The translations under genes and the position numbers were made by a program. Positions 21,270-33,518 of a stretch of 64,000 nucleotides of DNA are shown here, in pieces. The notes under the pieces were generated by a model. It was not told the origin of the DNA. It was given only the letters and a program-made list of their open reading frames with translations, and did no database searches. Each line of letters starts with the position of its first letter. Position 1 is the first letter of the stretch. Source of the stretch: Schistocerca nitens (taxonomy: Eukaryota > Arthropoda > Insecta > Orthoptera > Acrididae); assembly GCF_023898315.1 (NCBI RefSeq), contig NC_064621.1:121344561-121408560 (forward strand). The letters are read 5' to 3'.

Positions 21270-23330
21270 TTATGATCTATTATCAATATAATATTGTGAC
21301 CTTTTTTTTTGTGAAAAGAAAGCTAAGAAAAGCACGGATTAAAGAGACATCAGTCACTGGATTTTTATTGAAATATATTTCCACTCAGGAAGAACATAAG
21401 GACGGTGAAGGAGCAGCACTGTTGTTGCTGCCGATACCAACAAAAATAAATTTATTTCTGGCTTCTGTCAGTAGTGAAAATTGAATCCAAAGATATAAAA
21501 GCCTGAATCATCACCTGAACAAAATTAGAAAACTGTAAAGAGCTCTCTATGGGCTTGAAACTTAATAAAACCATTGTCAAAGATAATCAGAAGCTTGTCA
21601 ATGACACTACAAAATAGAGAAACATCACCTTTAAGATACTGCACTATTTTTAACCCAGCAGAACCTTGCTTTCCTTGGACGTTACATCAGAAAGCAGATT
21701 AAATTTCCTATAACTGGTGCAATTCATGGCAAAATACAATCCAATATTGAAAGAGAACTCTTTAAAACTTGAAGAGTCTGTTAAAAGGTCAAAGGAGTGC
21801 CTCCTCATTTTTCAAAAGGGATAAAAAATGAATTTGTTTTTATTTTGGGTGAACATGTTAAGGAAAAAATTACTGCAAACATAAAAAAGGTTAAATATTA
21901 TGGAATAACGTTTCACAGCACTCCCGATGAAAACAAAACTGACCAAATGAGTCAAATAATTAGATATGTCCACACAGAAGACAAGACTGTAAAAGTTAAA
22001 GAATCTTTCCTAGGATTTTCTTTTTCTTTTTTCCTTTTTCTTTTACATTGGGGAAGAGTGCACAGGATATGCCAAAAGATATTCAACAGCAGCTGGAAAA
22101 ATATTGGTGGGATATTGTGTTGTGCAGAACTCAAATGTGTGGCAATGCTGCATCAATGTTGGGTTTACATGGAAGAGTACAATAAAAAATTCGAGAAGTC
22201 AATCCAAAAGCTCTGTTCGATCCCTGTGCTAAGCATTCCTTGTGGACTTCACACATTCTCATGTGTTCCCTCTAGCATCATCTGGAACTGCAGAGAAGTA
22301 ATATTCGTTTTTCTTGTTTTCTGCCTATACATGGGAATCACTTTTAGATAAAAAAAGAATAAGTTTAAAACTAGTTCAGACACTCGCTGGAGTGCTTAAT
22401 AGAATTCAGTTTAACATTGGTGAGCATTTTGGAAGACATGCAAGATTCATCACAGCAGACTTTATACTAGATCTGCAGCAAGCTTGACCCTTCCAGCTAT
22501 ATGTGATTTTAACCTTTTGACTTACATCAACTTTTGATACACAATACTGCAGGAAGTAAATTTAGTCCAACAATATCCACAGTCTCCAAAAATGACTTTG
22601 GATACACGACTTTTTAGTGATGGAACAAATTACAATTATGAGCAATGCTGTTAATTTTGGCACTAAAAAATGCAATGATATGGGCATTAACAATGTCCAT
22701 TGCCTATGGAGGAAGGTAAACAAAATAATGCTGGTGAAGTAACTCATGGCACTGAGTTACTGATACAGGAAGAAATTCATCATTCTATGTCTGAATGCTT
22801 AGACCAACTTATATAAGAACTGTCACAATGATACAATATCATGAAGGAAATCACCAAAATTTCCCACATTGTTCAAATAACATTTATGCTTTAAACTTCT
22901 GATGACACACTGGCTGTAGCACTGGAGAATCCAGTAGAAATTTATGATGAGTTTGATAAGGAGCGGATGCTGCAAGATATAAAAAGGTCTTGTAAGCATC
23001 TATGTGGAACTGACACGAGTGTGGATGTTGCTGCTTGATGGAAAGCTCAAAAAATCCTTAAATTTATAATTAAATGCGACTTCAGTGAATCATTGCACTG
23101 TACATCACTTATAATCGAGTACTTCTTGACCATCTGTCTCTTAGTCACATCATGTGAGAGAAGTTTTTCTAAACTGAAACTAAAAAAAAAATTGTCTTTG
23201 GTCGAGGATGAATCATGAACAACTAGCCAATCTGTCCACTTTACCTACCAAAAGAAAAGTTACAAGTGAAATAGATTTCAATGATATTATCAATAATTTT
23301 GGTAAAATAAAGACACAAAAACATACTAAG
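21270..23330 (+). pseudogene. ZMYM/hAT-type transposase relic
   Basis: Ordered plus-strand pieces resemble the domesticated-hAT family often annotated as zinc finger MYM-type protein 1. They are VKEKITANIKKVKYYGITFH and STPDENKTDQMSQIIRYVHT (21855-21975), DIQQQLEKYWWDIVLCRTQ and GNAASMLGLHG (22077-22175), and KALCSIPVLSIPCGLHTFS. Next is SDTRWSA at about 22377, and DTLAVALENPVEIYDEFDKE. Finally SCERSFSKLKLKKKLSLVED (23155-23210) is the C-terminal hAT dimerisation motif. Many stops. The zinc finger end was not identified, and no terminal inverted repeats were found. Confidence 0.65.
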
Positions 23331-23756
23331 TTTACAAATCTAACTGATATTATAATTGCACAAACTTTGTTTCCTGACATATAAAATGAAAGGTAATTTT
23401 CTTGGTCTATTCTTTATTATTTCTTTGCATTCTACCTGATGGTTGGTGTTCTAAATGCTGATTCATATTCTGAGTTTCCCACCTACAACTTACAAGTATG
23501 TATATTACATTTACTACAGAATAGAATACACACATAATAAATGCTTGAATTTTTTTGTCAGCCATTACATATATGTTTTTCATTTTTTTTACAATGTGTA
23601 CATTACAAATACATCAATTTCTAAGCAGACCATGGGCCTCAGTTTTGCAGTCCTGGGCCGCCAACGAGCTTAGTCTATCACTGAGTGTGCCATAGTGCAT
23701 AAGTAAACTGAGGGCACATTTGCTCTGGTAGGAACTCTGATGAATCAAGAACTTAC

Positions 23757-23909
23757 CCCCTTGTTTTTTATTTGAAATCTGATTGGCGTTGATGTTAAAA
23801 TATGAAACGCTGCAGGCTCATTGTCTTCCAGCCATTTAGCAACACGGAACCCATCAACAAAAAATGACATACCACCAGGATCACAGCCTAGTTCTTTTGG
23901 ATCTGTAGC
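23757..23909 (-). CDS. Gamma-butyrobetaine dioxygenase-like, exon 5 (of those visible)
   Basis: On the minus strand a TTTCAG acceptor ends at 23910. Fifty-one codons follow (ATDPKELGCDPGGMSFFVDG, FRVAKWLEDNEPAAFHILTS, TPIRFQIKNKG), then GTAAGT at 23756-23751. This is the 2-oxoglutarate-binding middle of carnitine-pathway dioxygenases, where GG-x-x-x-FVDGF and AFxxLxxTP are conserved. Both borders are phase 0, matching exon 4, which ends in frame 21.0 kb away (LLHCLK joins ATDPKEL). The distal Fe-binding histidine must lie in a later exon that I did not find between 1 and 23750. Confidence 0.85.
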
Positions 23910-24099
23910 CTGAAAGTGAGACAATGGCTTGAGTAAGCTTTGATGACTCCAAAAACAGTATTCTATAATAGATAAGGCTAATGTTCAATTCATAACTATG
24001 ACAAAGACAGTGAGTAACAAAAATGTGTAACTATTATTGGGGAGTCAGTGACAGCATGTTATATTTCCTTGCCACCGAATCGTTTTATGTAAATCTCAC

Positions 24100-25990
24100 A
24101 ATATTTCATCAATACAACTGCTCGACGTCTTCAGGCAATGGTAATTGCTGCTGTTACTGCTGCAAGACACAACCTATTATAATTGTGAGGTGGCTTCAAA
24201 ATTTATCAGGCCAGGAGCAGGTAATACATGTGCATGGGAAGATCCACACAGTTGGAGAAAAGTGCGATCCTAGTGCCCCCTACTGGGAGCCGCAGAAAGG
24301 CCTTCTGTGCATGCACTGTGGGCAAGGACTGTGCTACTGGACATTCCTGAAGTTAAAAGCTGAATTAAATCTCAGCACTGCATTGCATCAAGTCATGAAT
24401 TGGAAGTTCTAATTTTTCCTGTCTTGATTTAATGGCAGCCAGTGCTGGATTCCAGGCAGTGCTTAATTGAAAACCTACATCCCTGCTGATAAGAGTGTCC
24501 ACTATATGGATATGTACAGTCTCCTTAACAACACAGTCCCAGCAAGATGACACTGGGGATAAAGTTTCTGTCTTTTCATAAAGTGTGTGATGCCCCATGT
24601 CCTGGCAATGCTCCGCTGCCACTGATTTATCAGGTTGCCCTGGGTGTCTGATACAATATTCTTGCACTGTTTGGCACGTCTACCCAATATAAGATTTTCC
24701 ACATTGGAATGAGATCTTATAAATACCATGTTTCCTAAGGCCAAGGTTATCTTTGACCAAGGCCAATAAATTCCTGTTTTGCTGGTGGCCAAAAAGCACA
24801 CTTGATGTCGTTCCTTTGGCAGATTCTTTCTATTCTTGAGGACATACTGCCAAAATAGGGTAAGAACACCACTGAAATGGGTGCCTCCACATCTTCATTT
24901 ACATCCATGGTTTGAAGTTGCTTAGAACGGAATGCACGGCGTATCTGTCTATTGGAATAGCCGTTCTGTTGAAATACCATTCTTAAGTGTTGTAGCTCAG
25001 CAGGTAGACTGTTGGCATTTGAGACCACATGTTCTGTATGCACCAAGGAGCATAAGACACTACCCCATTGTACAGGATGATGACAACTTGTGGCCTCCAA
25101 CTACAGCTTCGTAGGAGTTGGTTTGCGACAGACACTAAGTCCCACTCTACCATTAGCTTTCCTTCTGATCATGACATCCAGGAATGGTAAAATATTATCT
25201 ATTTCCTCTTCTATTGTGAACTGCATGTTCAGATGAGGGAGTTCAGATGCCAGAGAAACACATGTAATGTCATTATTCTGTGAGGCCACATCACGAATGT
25301 ATCGTCTACATACCACCAGAAGCAGGAAAGTTTGAGACTTGCTGATTGCAGTGCTTTTTCCTCAACATCTTCCATAAAACAGTTGGCCACCGTGGGAGAC
25401 ACTATCCACTTGTTCAAAATACTGGTTACTGGATAAGAAAAAAGACGAGGAAAGCGCATGTTTAAATAATTCCACTATGTCTTCCTCAAACTAGTTTCTG
25501 ATAAGCTCTAACATGTCCTGATGAGGTACTTTCATAAATAAAGATACAACGTCAAAGCTAACCAAAAAATCCAACAGTTATGGCTTTTCAGGTGACCTAT
25601 GAAGTCCTCTGAATTTTGGATATGGTGGTCACACTTGCCTATGAGCAGTCTCAACAGTGTAGTAAGATGTTTGGCACAGAAAATGGGTAGAAGCTCCAAT
25701 GCTGCTCACTACTTGGCAAAGAGGAGTCCCATCCTTACGTATCTCTGAAAGGCCGTATAGTCTTGGGAGGGGGGGGGGGGGGAGACTGCATCATGTTGGC
25801 GTACGCTCTTAAGGACTTAGAAAGAAAATAAAACTCTTCTTAAGAAGGTCTAGTGTTTTTCTCTAGATCTTGCCCGTCAGATCCTTTCTTAGCTTACGGC
25901 ACGCATGAACATCGAGCATCTACTCCATCTTGCTGTTGTATTCAGCTCATGAGAGGACGACAGTGATGTTACCCTTGTCAGCAGGTAAAA
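24100..25990 (-). mobile_element. Penelope-like element, second family, minus-strand copy
   Basis: From the right, the minus strand gives NKWIVSPTVANCFMEDVEEK, SLKLSCFWWYVDDTFVMWPH (YVDD catalytic box), LPFLDVMIRRKANGRVGLSV, VVSNANSLPAELQHLRMVFQ, QNGYSNRQIRRAFRSKQLQ, then the GIY-YIG region: FIRSHSNVENLILGR, and QPDKSVAAEHCQDMGHHTLY. The domain order is RT then GIY-YIG as in Penelope-like elements. Stops and frame changes occur throughout. It continues left with a 3' tail to about 24020. An inverted second copy adjoins it on the right. Confidence 0.75.
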
Positions 25991-26044
25991 TGATGAGGTC
26001 TCAAGCCTCACAGAGCCTTCCTTTCTTCTGAGCTGATGTTAAAC

Positions 26045-27015
26045 TTTCCTGGTGGGGCTTGTGTTGAAATGTGTTGGTTGCTGCTGCTGCAAGATGTGGC
26101 TGAATGACCAGTATTTTGGACAAGGGGACGGTGTCGTCATGGGAAATCCTCTGCCTCCAATGGTGGTCAACTATTTTATGGAAGACTTTGAGGAAATAGC
26201 ACTGCAGTTGGCAACTCTCAAACTTTCCTGCTTCTGGCAGTATGTACATGACACATTTGTGGTGTGCCCCCACAGAATAAATACATTACCTGTGTTTCTC
26301 CAGAATCTAACTCACTCCAGCCGAATATACAGTTCAGAATGGATGTGGAAAAAGATGGTATTTTACCATTCCTGGATGTCATAATCGAAAGAAAGTTGAT
26401 GTTACAGTGGGACATAGTGTCTATTGCAGACCAACTCACATGGAGTTATATTTGGAGGCCACCAAGTTGGCATCACCATCCACAATGCAGTAGTGTCTTA
26501 CGCTCTTTTGTGCATACGGAGCATGTAGTCTCAGATGCCAACAGTCTACCTCCTGAGCTACAACACCTAAGAACAGTATTCCAACAGAATGGCCATTCCG
26601 ATAGATGTGCTGTGCATTCCGTTCTAAGCAAATTCAAAGCACGGATGTAAATTAAAAAGTGGAGGGCCCCATTTCAATGGCATTCTTGTCCTATTTTGGC
26701 AGTATGTCTTCAAGAATAGAAAGAATCCGCCAACGGAATGACATCAGGTGTGCTTTTTGGCCTTTGGAAACACGGTGTGTATAAGATCCCATGCCAATGT
26801 GGAAAATCTTATATTGGGTATGTGTCAAACTATGCAAGAACGTTGTGTCGAACATCATCATACACATCTAGGGCAACCTGATAAATTGGTGGTAGCTGAG
26901 CATTGCCTTGACATGGGGCATCGCATATTTTACAAAAAGACAAAAATTTTATCCCCAGCAGGTGGGGGGAATGCTCCATTTTTGGCTGTACATACTGATG
27001 ACAATCTTAACTGAA
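26045..27015 (+). mobile_element. Penelope-like element, second family, plus-strand copy
   Basis: This is the same family as the minus-strand copy at 24100-25990, on the opposite strand. It shows MGNPLPPMVVNYFMEDFEEI, LKLSCFWQYVHDTFVVCPHR (catalytic box YVDD changed to YVHD), LPFLDVIIERK, VVSDANSLPPELQHLRTVFQ, QNGHSDR, then SHANVENLILG and QPDKLVVAEHCLDMGHRIFY. A 5'-truncated, frameshifted copy. Loss of the first catalytic aspartate and many stops make it inactive. Confidence 0.75.
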
Positions 27016-27074
27016 AAACCATATTACTGAGCCTCTCAAACCATTAAGTTCAGCTACTTTTGCTCTTCATATAA

Positions 27075-27650
27075 CTGCTAATCTTGGAGACAAATAAATC
27101 AAGCACCTGACGTATTCTACATATTTCCACTCAACAATGTCATACAGAATAACTTTGTGGGGTAACTCATCACTTAGAAAGAAAGTACTGATTGCACAAA
27201 AGTGAGTACTAAGAACAACATGGGGTGTCTGCCTACAGATGTCATGTAGGCACCTGTTCAAGAAGTTACACATTTTAACTGCACCATTACAATACATATT
27301 TTCATTAACAAAATTGGTCATAAATAACCAATCACGATTTGAGAAGAACAATGGCGCACATACCTACAACACTAGAGGGGACGAATGACCTTTATTAACC
27401 ACTGTTAAAACCGTCATTCTCTCAGAGGGGAGTTCAATATGCAGCAATAAAAATTTTTGATCATTTGCCCAATAATACTGTATGGAAAATTTAACTAAGA
27501 AACATCACATTATCAAAGAAGTCTTTTATAGTCTACAACGAATTGTCAGCTAACGTGAAATTGTTTAAACATGTAGCTAGAGTAGAAAGTGGAAATTTGT
27601 TAAAGTATTAAAGAACTTCAAGCAGTTCATTTTTGATGAATTTTCTGTCT
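27075..27650 (+). pseudogene. Jockey-like RT C-terminal remnant
   Basis: Read in shifting plus frames this gives RVLRTTWGVCLQMSCRHLFK, KLHILTAPLQYIFSLTKLVI and NNQSRFEKNNGAHTYNTRG, then GVQYAAIKIFDHLPNNTVWK. That is the tail of insect Jockey-type reverse transcriptases (the H-x-Y-N-T-R and KIFNxLP boxes). Stops in each frame. The upstream RT core is absent, so it is a 5'-truncated insertion. Confidence 0.6.
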
Positions 27651-27659
27651 TTGACAGTC

Positions 27660-29575
27660 TGTGCCTTGGAATATCAAAACTCATTCTGCCTCTGGTGTCA
27701 TTGTAGTACAGTCTCTCTAGTGTCAAAATCTGTTACATTGTTCTGAACATAGATCAGGGAGGCATAAGGATTGACAGCTGCCAATGTTTTTTACTTTAGG
27801 GAACAAATGATGATAATGTTCTTTCAGGCCAACCTTACGCATTATTTGTAGTACTTTTTTTGGTCAAATACTTGCGTGTACTGAAAACTTAGTTACACAA
27901 TGAGATTTTGTCCGAATTTTCATAGCCAAACATAGGCTGGGGAATGGAAAAATGGGGTATCAAATAGAAACACTTAATCACCGGTTTGAGCGGAAATCTG
28001 AAATATTTCACATAAACAGGGTGTCAAAAAGTTCATCTCTTCAAGGCCTAGCTATTTTGGACATAAGTTGCTTTGGTGTGATATCTTTCCCAAAATGGCT
28101 TTATTTGAAACCAAGCACTAATTTCAGAACATGATGAGACCAAAAGACACCAGGAAACTGATTCTGAAAACATCTCTAGAGTAACAGCTCAGTGCAGTCA
28201 CAGCTCTAGAGATGACTACTGTTTCTCCTGAAGCTCAAAAGTGCTGCTAACTGTCAGGGATCTTCTTATGCTGACTTGACTACAGAATGTCTCAAACATC
28301 ACCTGTCGTGCATAATTGTAGCCAACCCCAAAGACACCTGGTAAATGTGGCAGGTCTTCCAGAAACATTGAAGGCAGAGAAGCAAGTGAGAGAAAATAAG
28401 ACTGGAAAAGATCATCCAGGAGTGTGGATTACCTGAAAAGAGTAATGAGAAAACTCTTAGCACACACTGACATGTTCCCAATCGAATCTTGCTGTGCTTG
28501 CAATCACCAAACGTTTCTTCATCTTTTGGTATGACATGCAGATAACAATAGGATTCATAAGCTGTTATCAGACAAAAATATGTCTGTCAATGGTGGAAAA
28601 TTATCCACAGAATGCTATCAATTATTGATCGGTTATTGCATTCCTTCCCAAGCAAAGTGCAGCAAAATGAAATCTGAAGAAGTGCCAACTGTCTTCACTT
28701 ACTTGTCATTTCCAGAAAAGTGTCTTCTTGCATTATTACACATATCTATTAATATCCGAAAGTACCATACAGTAATTCAAACAAAGCAAAAAGGGTCATC
28801 TGTCAGTTCCCACAAATTGTGAAGGAAGTATTCGAGCAGCTTTCAACAATCTTATACAGATGCTAGTGTCATTGTGTTACAGAACAGTTGCCATCGAGTA
28901 ACATGAAGTGGGAATTTGACAGCTGACTGCAAATAGTGCAATCTGCTTTCTGTTAACTCAAGAAGCACAATCATCTGTAGGTCAGTGTCAATCACAGCAT
29001 AAATTGAAACTTCTCTGTTTTCTTATGATTTATATACTCTTAATAATAATAATAATAATAGAATACTGATTGATAATTACATATATTGTATTTCACAGTT
29101 TCTGAACAAAACCTGAAAATTAAAAAAAACTGGAAACAGTCAAACAAGATCTACTGATCCCAGTTACATTTGTTTCAATACTTTGTGTCTTGATGGGTAG
29201 TAATTATTGTTGTGTCATCTGCTGATGTAGCAAAATTTTTCCCATCCAAAAACTTGTGTAGCCCAGATAAAACACACTATCTTCTGCTAGGACTGTCAAT
29301 TCATAACTCAGTTAAATTTTATAAAATTTCATGCTAACAAGTTAACATGGAGACGACACATCCACCATGTTTGCAAAAGAATGTCAAAGTGCAATGTACC
29401 TAATGTGGAAATTGAGAGATGTAGTTACTTCTGAACAACCTGTAAATATATGTCTCGTTGCTAAATGTTAAACTGATACAATAAATAAATAAATAAATAA
29501 TAAATTCATGTAAGATGAACTATTCACAGTTCAATGAGGAATCCAAGCCATATAGCATTTCTGGTACGTCTCCGT
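27660..29575. other. No gene recognised; short simple repeats
   Basis: Intron 4 sequence of the minus-strand dioxygenase gene. It contains TAA-type (about 29040-29061) and AAAT-type (about 29481-29503) microsatellites. Broken plus-strand frames around 28100-28960 look like an old coding remnant (for example ENYPQNAINY and KGHLSVPTNCEGSIRAAFNN), but I cannot name the family. Confidence 0.35.
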
Positions 29576-29621
29576 ACTATTGAGAGGTGTATCCCAGATT
29601 AAAGGAAAAACTGAAAATCTG

Positions 29622-29697
29622 TGGTCTGACCTGGATTCAGTAACATGGCCTTTTGGTTTCCAGGCATGTGCTTTACCACCAGACCACCAGGCCAGAC
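29622..29697 (-). mobile_element. tRNA-like SINE head, family B
   Basis: On the minus strand GCCTGGTGGTCTGGTGGTAA followed by AGCACATGCC resembles a tRNA D-arm and A box. About 35 bases on, ACTGAATCCAGGTC is a damaged B box. No flanking duplication was found. The alternative is a fortuitous tRNA-like stretch. Confidence 0.4.
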
Positions 29698-29722
29698 TAA
29701 GTAAATGGGTATAGCTGTTTCA

Positions 29723-30076
29723 TCACTGTGGTGAACTGTAGAGGGGAAACTTTGATAATGCCAATTCTTGTTGGCGAAGAATTAGGAATATTTCCAGAAT
29801 GAGATTTTCACTCTGCAGCGGAGTGTGTGCTGATATGAAACTTCCAAGTTTCATTAGGAATATCATTAAACATTGGTTGAGGATTCTGAGACAAAAGCTG
29901 ACGTGCAATATGTCAACAAGGGCCCACAAAAGCCTCAATAATTTTAAATGTAAGTAGGACCCCACTATTTTTCTCTGTGCAAACATGACTTGAATAGACA
30001 AACTGCCTCTTCTTGTCACAGGGAAATCAAAATGCTCAAGCTGGTTCAATGGTAAGTTTGCCACAATAGCGTTCAC
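29723..30076 (-). pseudogene. Unassigned coding remnant split by a 61-bp insertion
   Basis: An open minus-strand stretch begins MNAIVANLPLNQLEHFDFPV and continues TRRGSLSIQVMFAQ, with a protein-like composition but no family I recognise. It has been split in frame by the 61-bp tRNA-SINE-related insertion at 29792-29852. Removing that insertion rejoins the flanking sequence at an 11-bp duplication. It could be part of an unidentified transposon. Confidence 0.3.
29792..29852. mobile_element. 61-bp solo insertion related to the 32.7-33.6 kb SINE units
   Basis: The insert begins ttccagaatgagattttcac and ends gatatgaaacttccaagttt, the same terminal sequences that join the units at 32687-33620. 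An exact 11-bp duplication, attaggaatat, flanks it at 29781-29791 and 29853-29863. It contains only the end block with its CACTC...GAGTG hairpin. The tRNA head and body are absent. Confidence 0.7.
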
Positions 30077-30900
30077 ATCAGTTTAATATACTGTATCGAG
30101 TGTCCTATTTAGTACGAGAGTGAGAATATAACAGTGCAGCAGCAAACTGCCAACTCAGACCACCTGTGCCTAGCGCCAAACTGTTATCTGCAGTCTCTGA
30201 CTAAAGTACAGTAATACTAAAACAAACAAAACATACCTTATTGTTTCTTGCACCTTAGCAAGATCCACATATCTCAAAAAAAAATTGCAGACACTTTAGT
30301 GTTCATTCACAAAACCTGCCATAATGAATCTAACAATATAGTACATCTTTCAGTGAAACACCCATGAATGACAATTTAGCGACAAACCTAACTGCATACT
30401 TAGTCCTCTGTTAAAATATGTTGTTCACTTTTTAACTGTAACATAAATTTTCATTATTTATTTAATTGTGTTTTGTTTATCAACAATGGGAGAAAGCTAA
30501 GTTTAATGTAATTGTACCTTAACTGGACAGACGACACTCATCTATGACCACACACAACAATGTTCACACAGAGACCAAACAAAGTACCAATGGAACAATT
30601 ACAGTGCCAACTGTTGGAGGTCACATGCTCATATGAAAACGTAAAAGTGTCAGCCATGCTGGCTGATGGCGATTTCTGCCAATGTTGCTCTCATGCTGAA
30701 CAGGACACCTTCATTTCTGCTTGAGTAATTATAATTTTCTAATGGGGTTAATTTTTAGTAGCTTTAAAGAAGACTGGGGGAAACTACAATCTAAATTTAC
30801 AGTACAGTAATTTAATTTAATTATCCACATGTATAAAGGCCCCACACACTGACTATGAGAGACACACAAAGGCTTGGAGGATAAGAGAGACATTTAAGAT
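29864..30900. other. No gene recognised beyond the remnant at its left edge
   Basis: AT-rich intronic sequence with no domain, repeat family or RNA signal that I can identify. Confidence 0.35.
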
Positions 30901-30989
30901 GTACTTGAAGGAGGCTGATAATAAAATAGAGAAAAACTGTTCCCTTTATTGACAACTCCTCTGCTCACACGAAAGTGGTTCTTTTTTAT

Positions 30990-31430
30990 CACACAAGAAA
31001 ACTGGTCACTGTGATACAAGCTGATGATGCATGTGAGATTGTTTGGGCACAACTCAGTACGGAAGGCTGCACCCAAGTTGTAACTGGTGCTTTCTATTGT
31101 CCACCACACTCATCCCCAGATGCAAGTAAAAACTTTAGAGAAAAGCTCAGTTTGCTAGTACATATGCTACCCAAATGTACCATATTCACCACAGAAAACT
31201 GTAATCAGCCCACAATTAATTATTTCATTCACTATTTAGTAGGTGGTGAGTATGACAGACATTCTAGGAAACTACATGCCTTCTCTGAAAACTACCTAGA
31301 ACAGATAGTTTGGAAGCCGACTCGTGATGGAAGCATATTGAATCTAATGGCAATAAATAGACCTTACCTGTCCAAGGATTTCTTAATTGAAACTGGTTTC
31401 AGTGATAATAAGGCAGTAGTAGTAATGTAG
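30990..31430 (+). pseudogene. CR1-like endonuclease domain, copy 2
   Basis: A relatively open stretch reads DACEIVWAQLSTEGCTQVVT, GAFYCPPHSSPDASKNFREK and LEQIVWKPTRDGSILNLMAI, then GFSDNKAVVV. It is the middle and C-terminal part of the APE-type endonuclease (the S-D-H box is degraded to SDNKA, so the catalytic histidine is lost). It is the best preserved endonuclease of the CR1-like copies here, and the N-terminal third is absent. Confidence 0.75.
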
Positions 31431-31909
31431 TAACAATGATTACTGAAGTACGAAGGGCAACTAAAAAAAAAGTTCAAAAGTTCTGTGTTCAGCAAACTAC
31501 ACAAAGAGGCAGAAGTGTCAGATCTCAATGAGGAGTTGTGCACAAGAGAATGTAGAACAACTATGCTTTAAGTTTCAAACGAATAGTTGACCATGCACTG
31601 GATAAATACATTCGTAACAGAACAGTTCATGATGGGAGGAAGCATCCATGGTATACAATCACAATAAAGACACTTCTAAAGAAACAGACTATATTGCATA
31701 ATAAGTTTACAACATATAGGGCAACTGGTAGAGAGACATGTAGAATATAACACATCTGTCTGGTGACAGGGCAGTGCAGAAGCCTTCAGTGACTACTGTA
31801 AGAGGATCTTACTTGTACTCTATGTGGTTGATGAAGAAGAGTGCAACAGTTCACACAAAAAACTGAATACATTCCATGGGAAAATTAGCTTTTCAGTTCA
31901 ACATCAGAT

Positions 31910-32673
31910 TAAGGGGACCTGACCATACTTAGATTTGAAGATCTTGATATTCATGCAAGTGGTTCTCTTTTCTCCAAAGGTCTCTTTAATTTTCCTGTAG
32001 GCAGTACCTATCTTACCCCTAGTGAGATAAGCCTCTACATCCTTACATTTGTCCTCTAGCCATACCTGCTTAGCCATTTTGCACTTCCTGTCGATCTCAT
32101 TTTTGAGACGTTTGTATTCCTTTTTGCCTGCTTCACTTACTGCATTTTTGTATTTTCTCCTTTCATCAATTAAATTCAGTATCTCTTCTGTTACCCAAGG
32201 ATTTCTACTAGCCCTCATCTTTGTACCTACTTGATCCTCTGCTGCCTTCACTATTTCATTCCTCAAAGCTCCCATTCTTCTTCTACTGTATTTCTTTCCC
32301 CCATTCCTGTCAATTGTTTCCTTACGCTCTCCCTGAAACTCTGTACAACCTCTGGTTCTTTCAGTTTATCCAGGTCCCATCTCCTTAAATTCCCACCTTT
32401 TTGCAGTTTCTTCAGTTTTAATCTACAGTTCATAACCAATAGATTGTGGTCAGAGTCCACATCTGCACCTGGAAATGTCTTACAATTTAAAATCTGGTTC
32501 CTAAATCTCTGTCTTACCATTATATAATCTATCTGAAACCTTCTAGTATCTCCAGGGTTCTTCCGTGTATACAACCTTCTTTCATGATTCTTGAACCAAG
32601 TGTTAGCTATGATTAAGTTATGCTCTGTGCAAAATTCTACCAGGCGGCTTCCTCTTTCATTTCTTAGCCCCAA
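31910..32673 (-). pseudogene. RTE-like endonuclease and linker
   Basis: The frame at 32673-32263 reads GLRNERGSRLVEFCTEHNLI, ANTWFKNHERRLYTRKNPGD, RFQIDYIMVRQRFRNQILNC and DVDSDHNLLVMNCRLKLKKL. This is the C-terminal half of an APE endonuclease with the catalytic D-Y and S-D-H boxes kept, as in RTE/BovB-type elements. It continues at 32275-31904 (NPWVTEEILNLIDERRKYKN, EIDRKCKMAKQVWLEDKCKD), the endonuclease-RT linker. It is one of the least decayed coding pieces in the window, broken by one frame change near 32265. Confidence 0.75.
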
Positions 32674-32748
32674 TCCATATTCACCTCAATGAGATTTTCA
32701 CTCTGCAGCGGAGTGTGCGCTGATATGAAACTTCCTGGCAGATTAAAA

Positions 32749-32826
32749 CTGTGTGCCCGACCGAGACTCGAACTTGGGACCTTTGCCTTTCACGGGCAAG
32801 TGCTCTACCATCTGAGCTACCCAAGC
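32749..32826 (-). other. tRNA-like SINE head, unit 1
   Basis: On the minus strand GTAGCTCAGATGGTAGAGCA gives a D-arm and A box (TAGCTCAGATGG), and AAGTTCGAGTCTCGG gives the T-arm and B box. The anticodon stem pairs TTGCC with GGCAA, but position 33 of the loop is not T, so it is a tRNA fossil rather than a tRNA gene. Confidence 0.65.
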
Positions 32827-33048
32827 ATGACTCACGCCCGGTCTCACAGCTTTACTTCTGCCAGTATCTCAGCTCCCACCTTCCAAACTTTACAGAAGCT
32901 CTCCTGCGAACCTTGCAGAACTAGCACTCCTGAAAGAAAGGATACTGCGGAGACATGGCTTAGCCACAGCCTGGGGGATGTTTCCAGAATGAGATTTTCA
33001 CTCTGCAGCGGAGTGTGCGCTGACATGAAACTTCCTGGCAGATTAAAA

Positions 33049-33126
33049 CTGTGTGCCCAACCGAGACTCGAACTCGGGACCTTTGCCTTTCGCGGGCAAG
33101 TGCTCTACCATCTGAGCTACCGAAGC
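33049..33126 (-). other. tRNA-like SINE head, unit 2
   Basis: Same structure as unit 1 with GAGTTCGAGTCTCGG as B box and a GCG in the anticodon loop in place of GTG. It can fold into a cloverleaf but lacks T33. Confidence 0.65.
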
Positions 33127-33518
33127 ATGACTCACGCCCGGTCTCACAGCTTTACTTCTGCCAGTATCTCAGCTCCCACCTTCCAAACTTTACAGAAGCT
33201 CTCCTGCGAACCTTGCAGAACTAGCACTCCTGAAAGTAAGGATACTGCGGAGACATGGCTTAGCCGCAGCCTGGGGAGTCTCGGTTGGGCACACAGTTTT
33301 AATCTGCCAGGAAGTTTCATATCAGCGCACACTCCGCTGCAGAGTGAAAATCTCATTCTGGAAACATCCCCCAGGCTGTGGCTAAGCCATGTCTCCGCAG
33401 TATCCTTTCTTTCAGGAGTGCTAGTTCTGCAAGGTTCGCAGGAGAGCTTCTGTAAAGTTTGGAAGGTGGGAGACGAGATACTGGCAGAAGTAAAGCTGTG
33501 AGACCGGGCATGAGTCGT

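Noticed and set aside
24023-24412. A Cys-rich 129-codon plus-strand frame
   Set aside because: Antisense to the GIY-YIG and 3' tail of the minus-strand Penelope-like copy; the cysteines come from CTG/GCA-rich repeats.
32689-33501. A 270-codon plus-strand open frame
   Set aside because: It arises from repeated SINE units that contain the same 100-residue frame several times; no protein family, and tRNA promoter elements lie within it.
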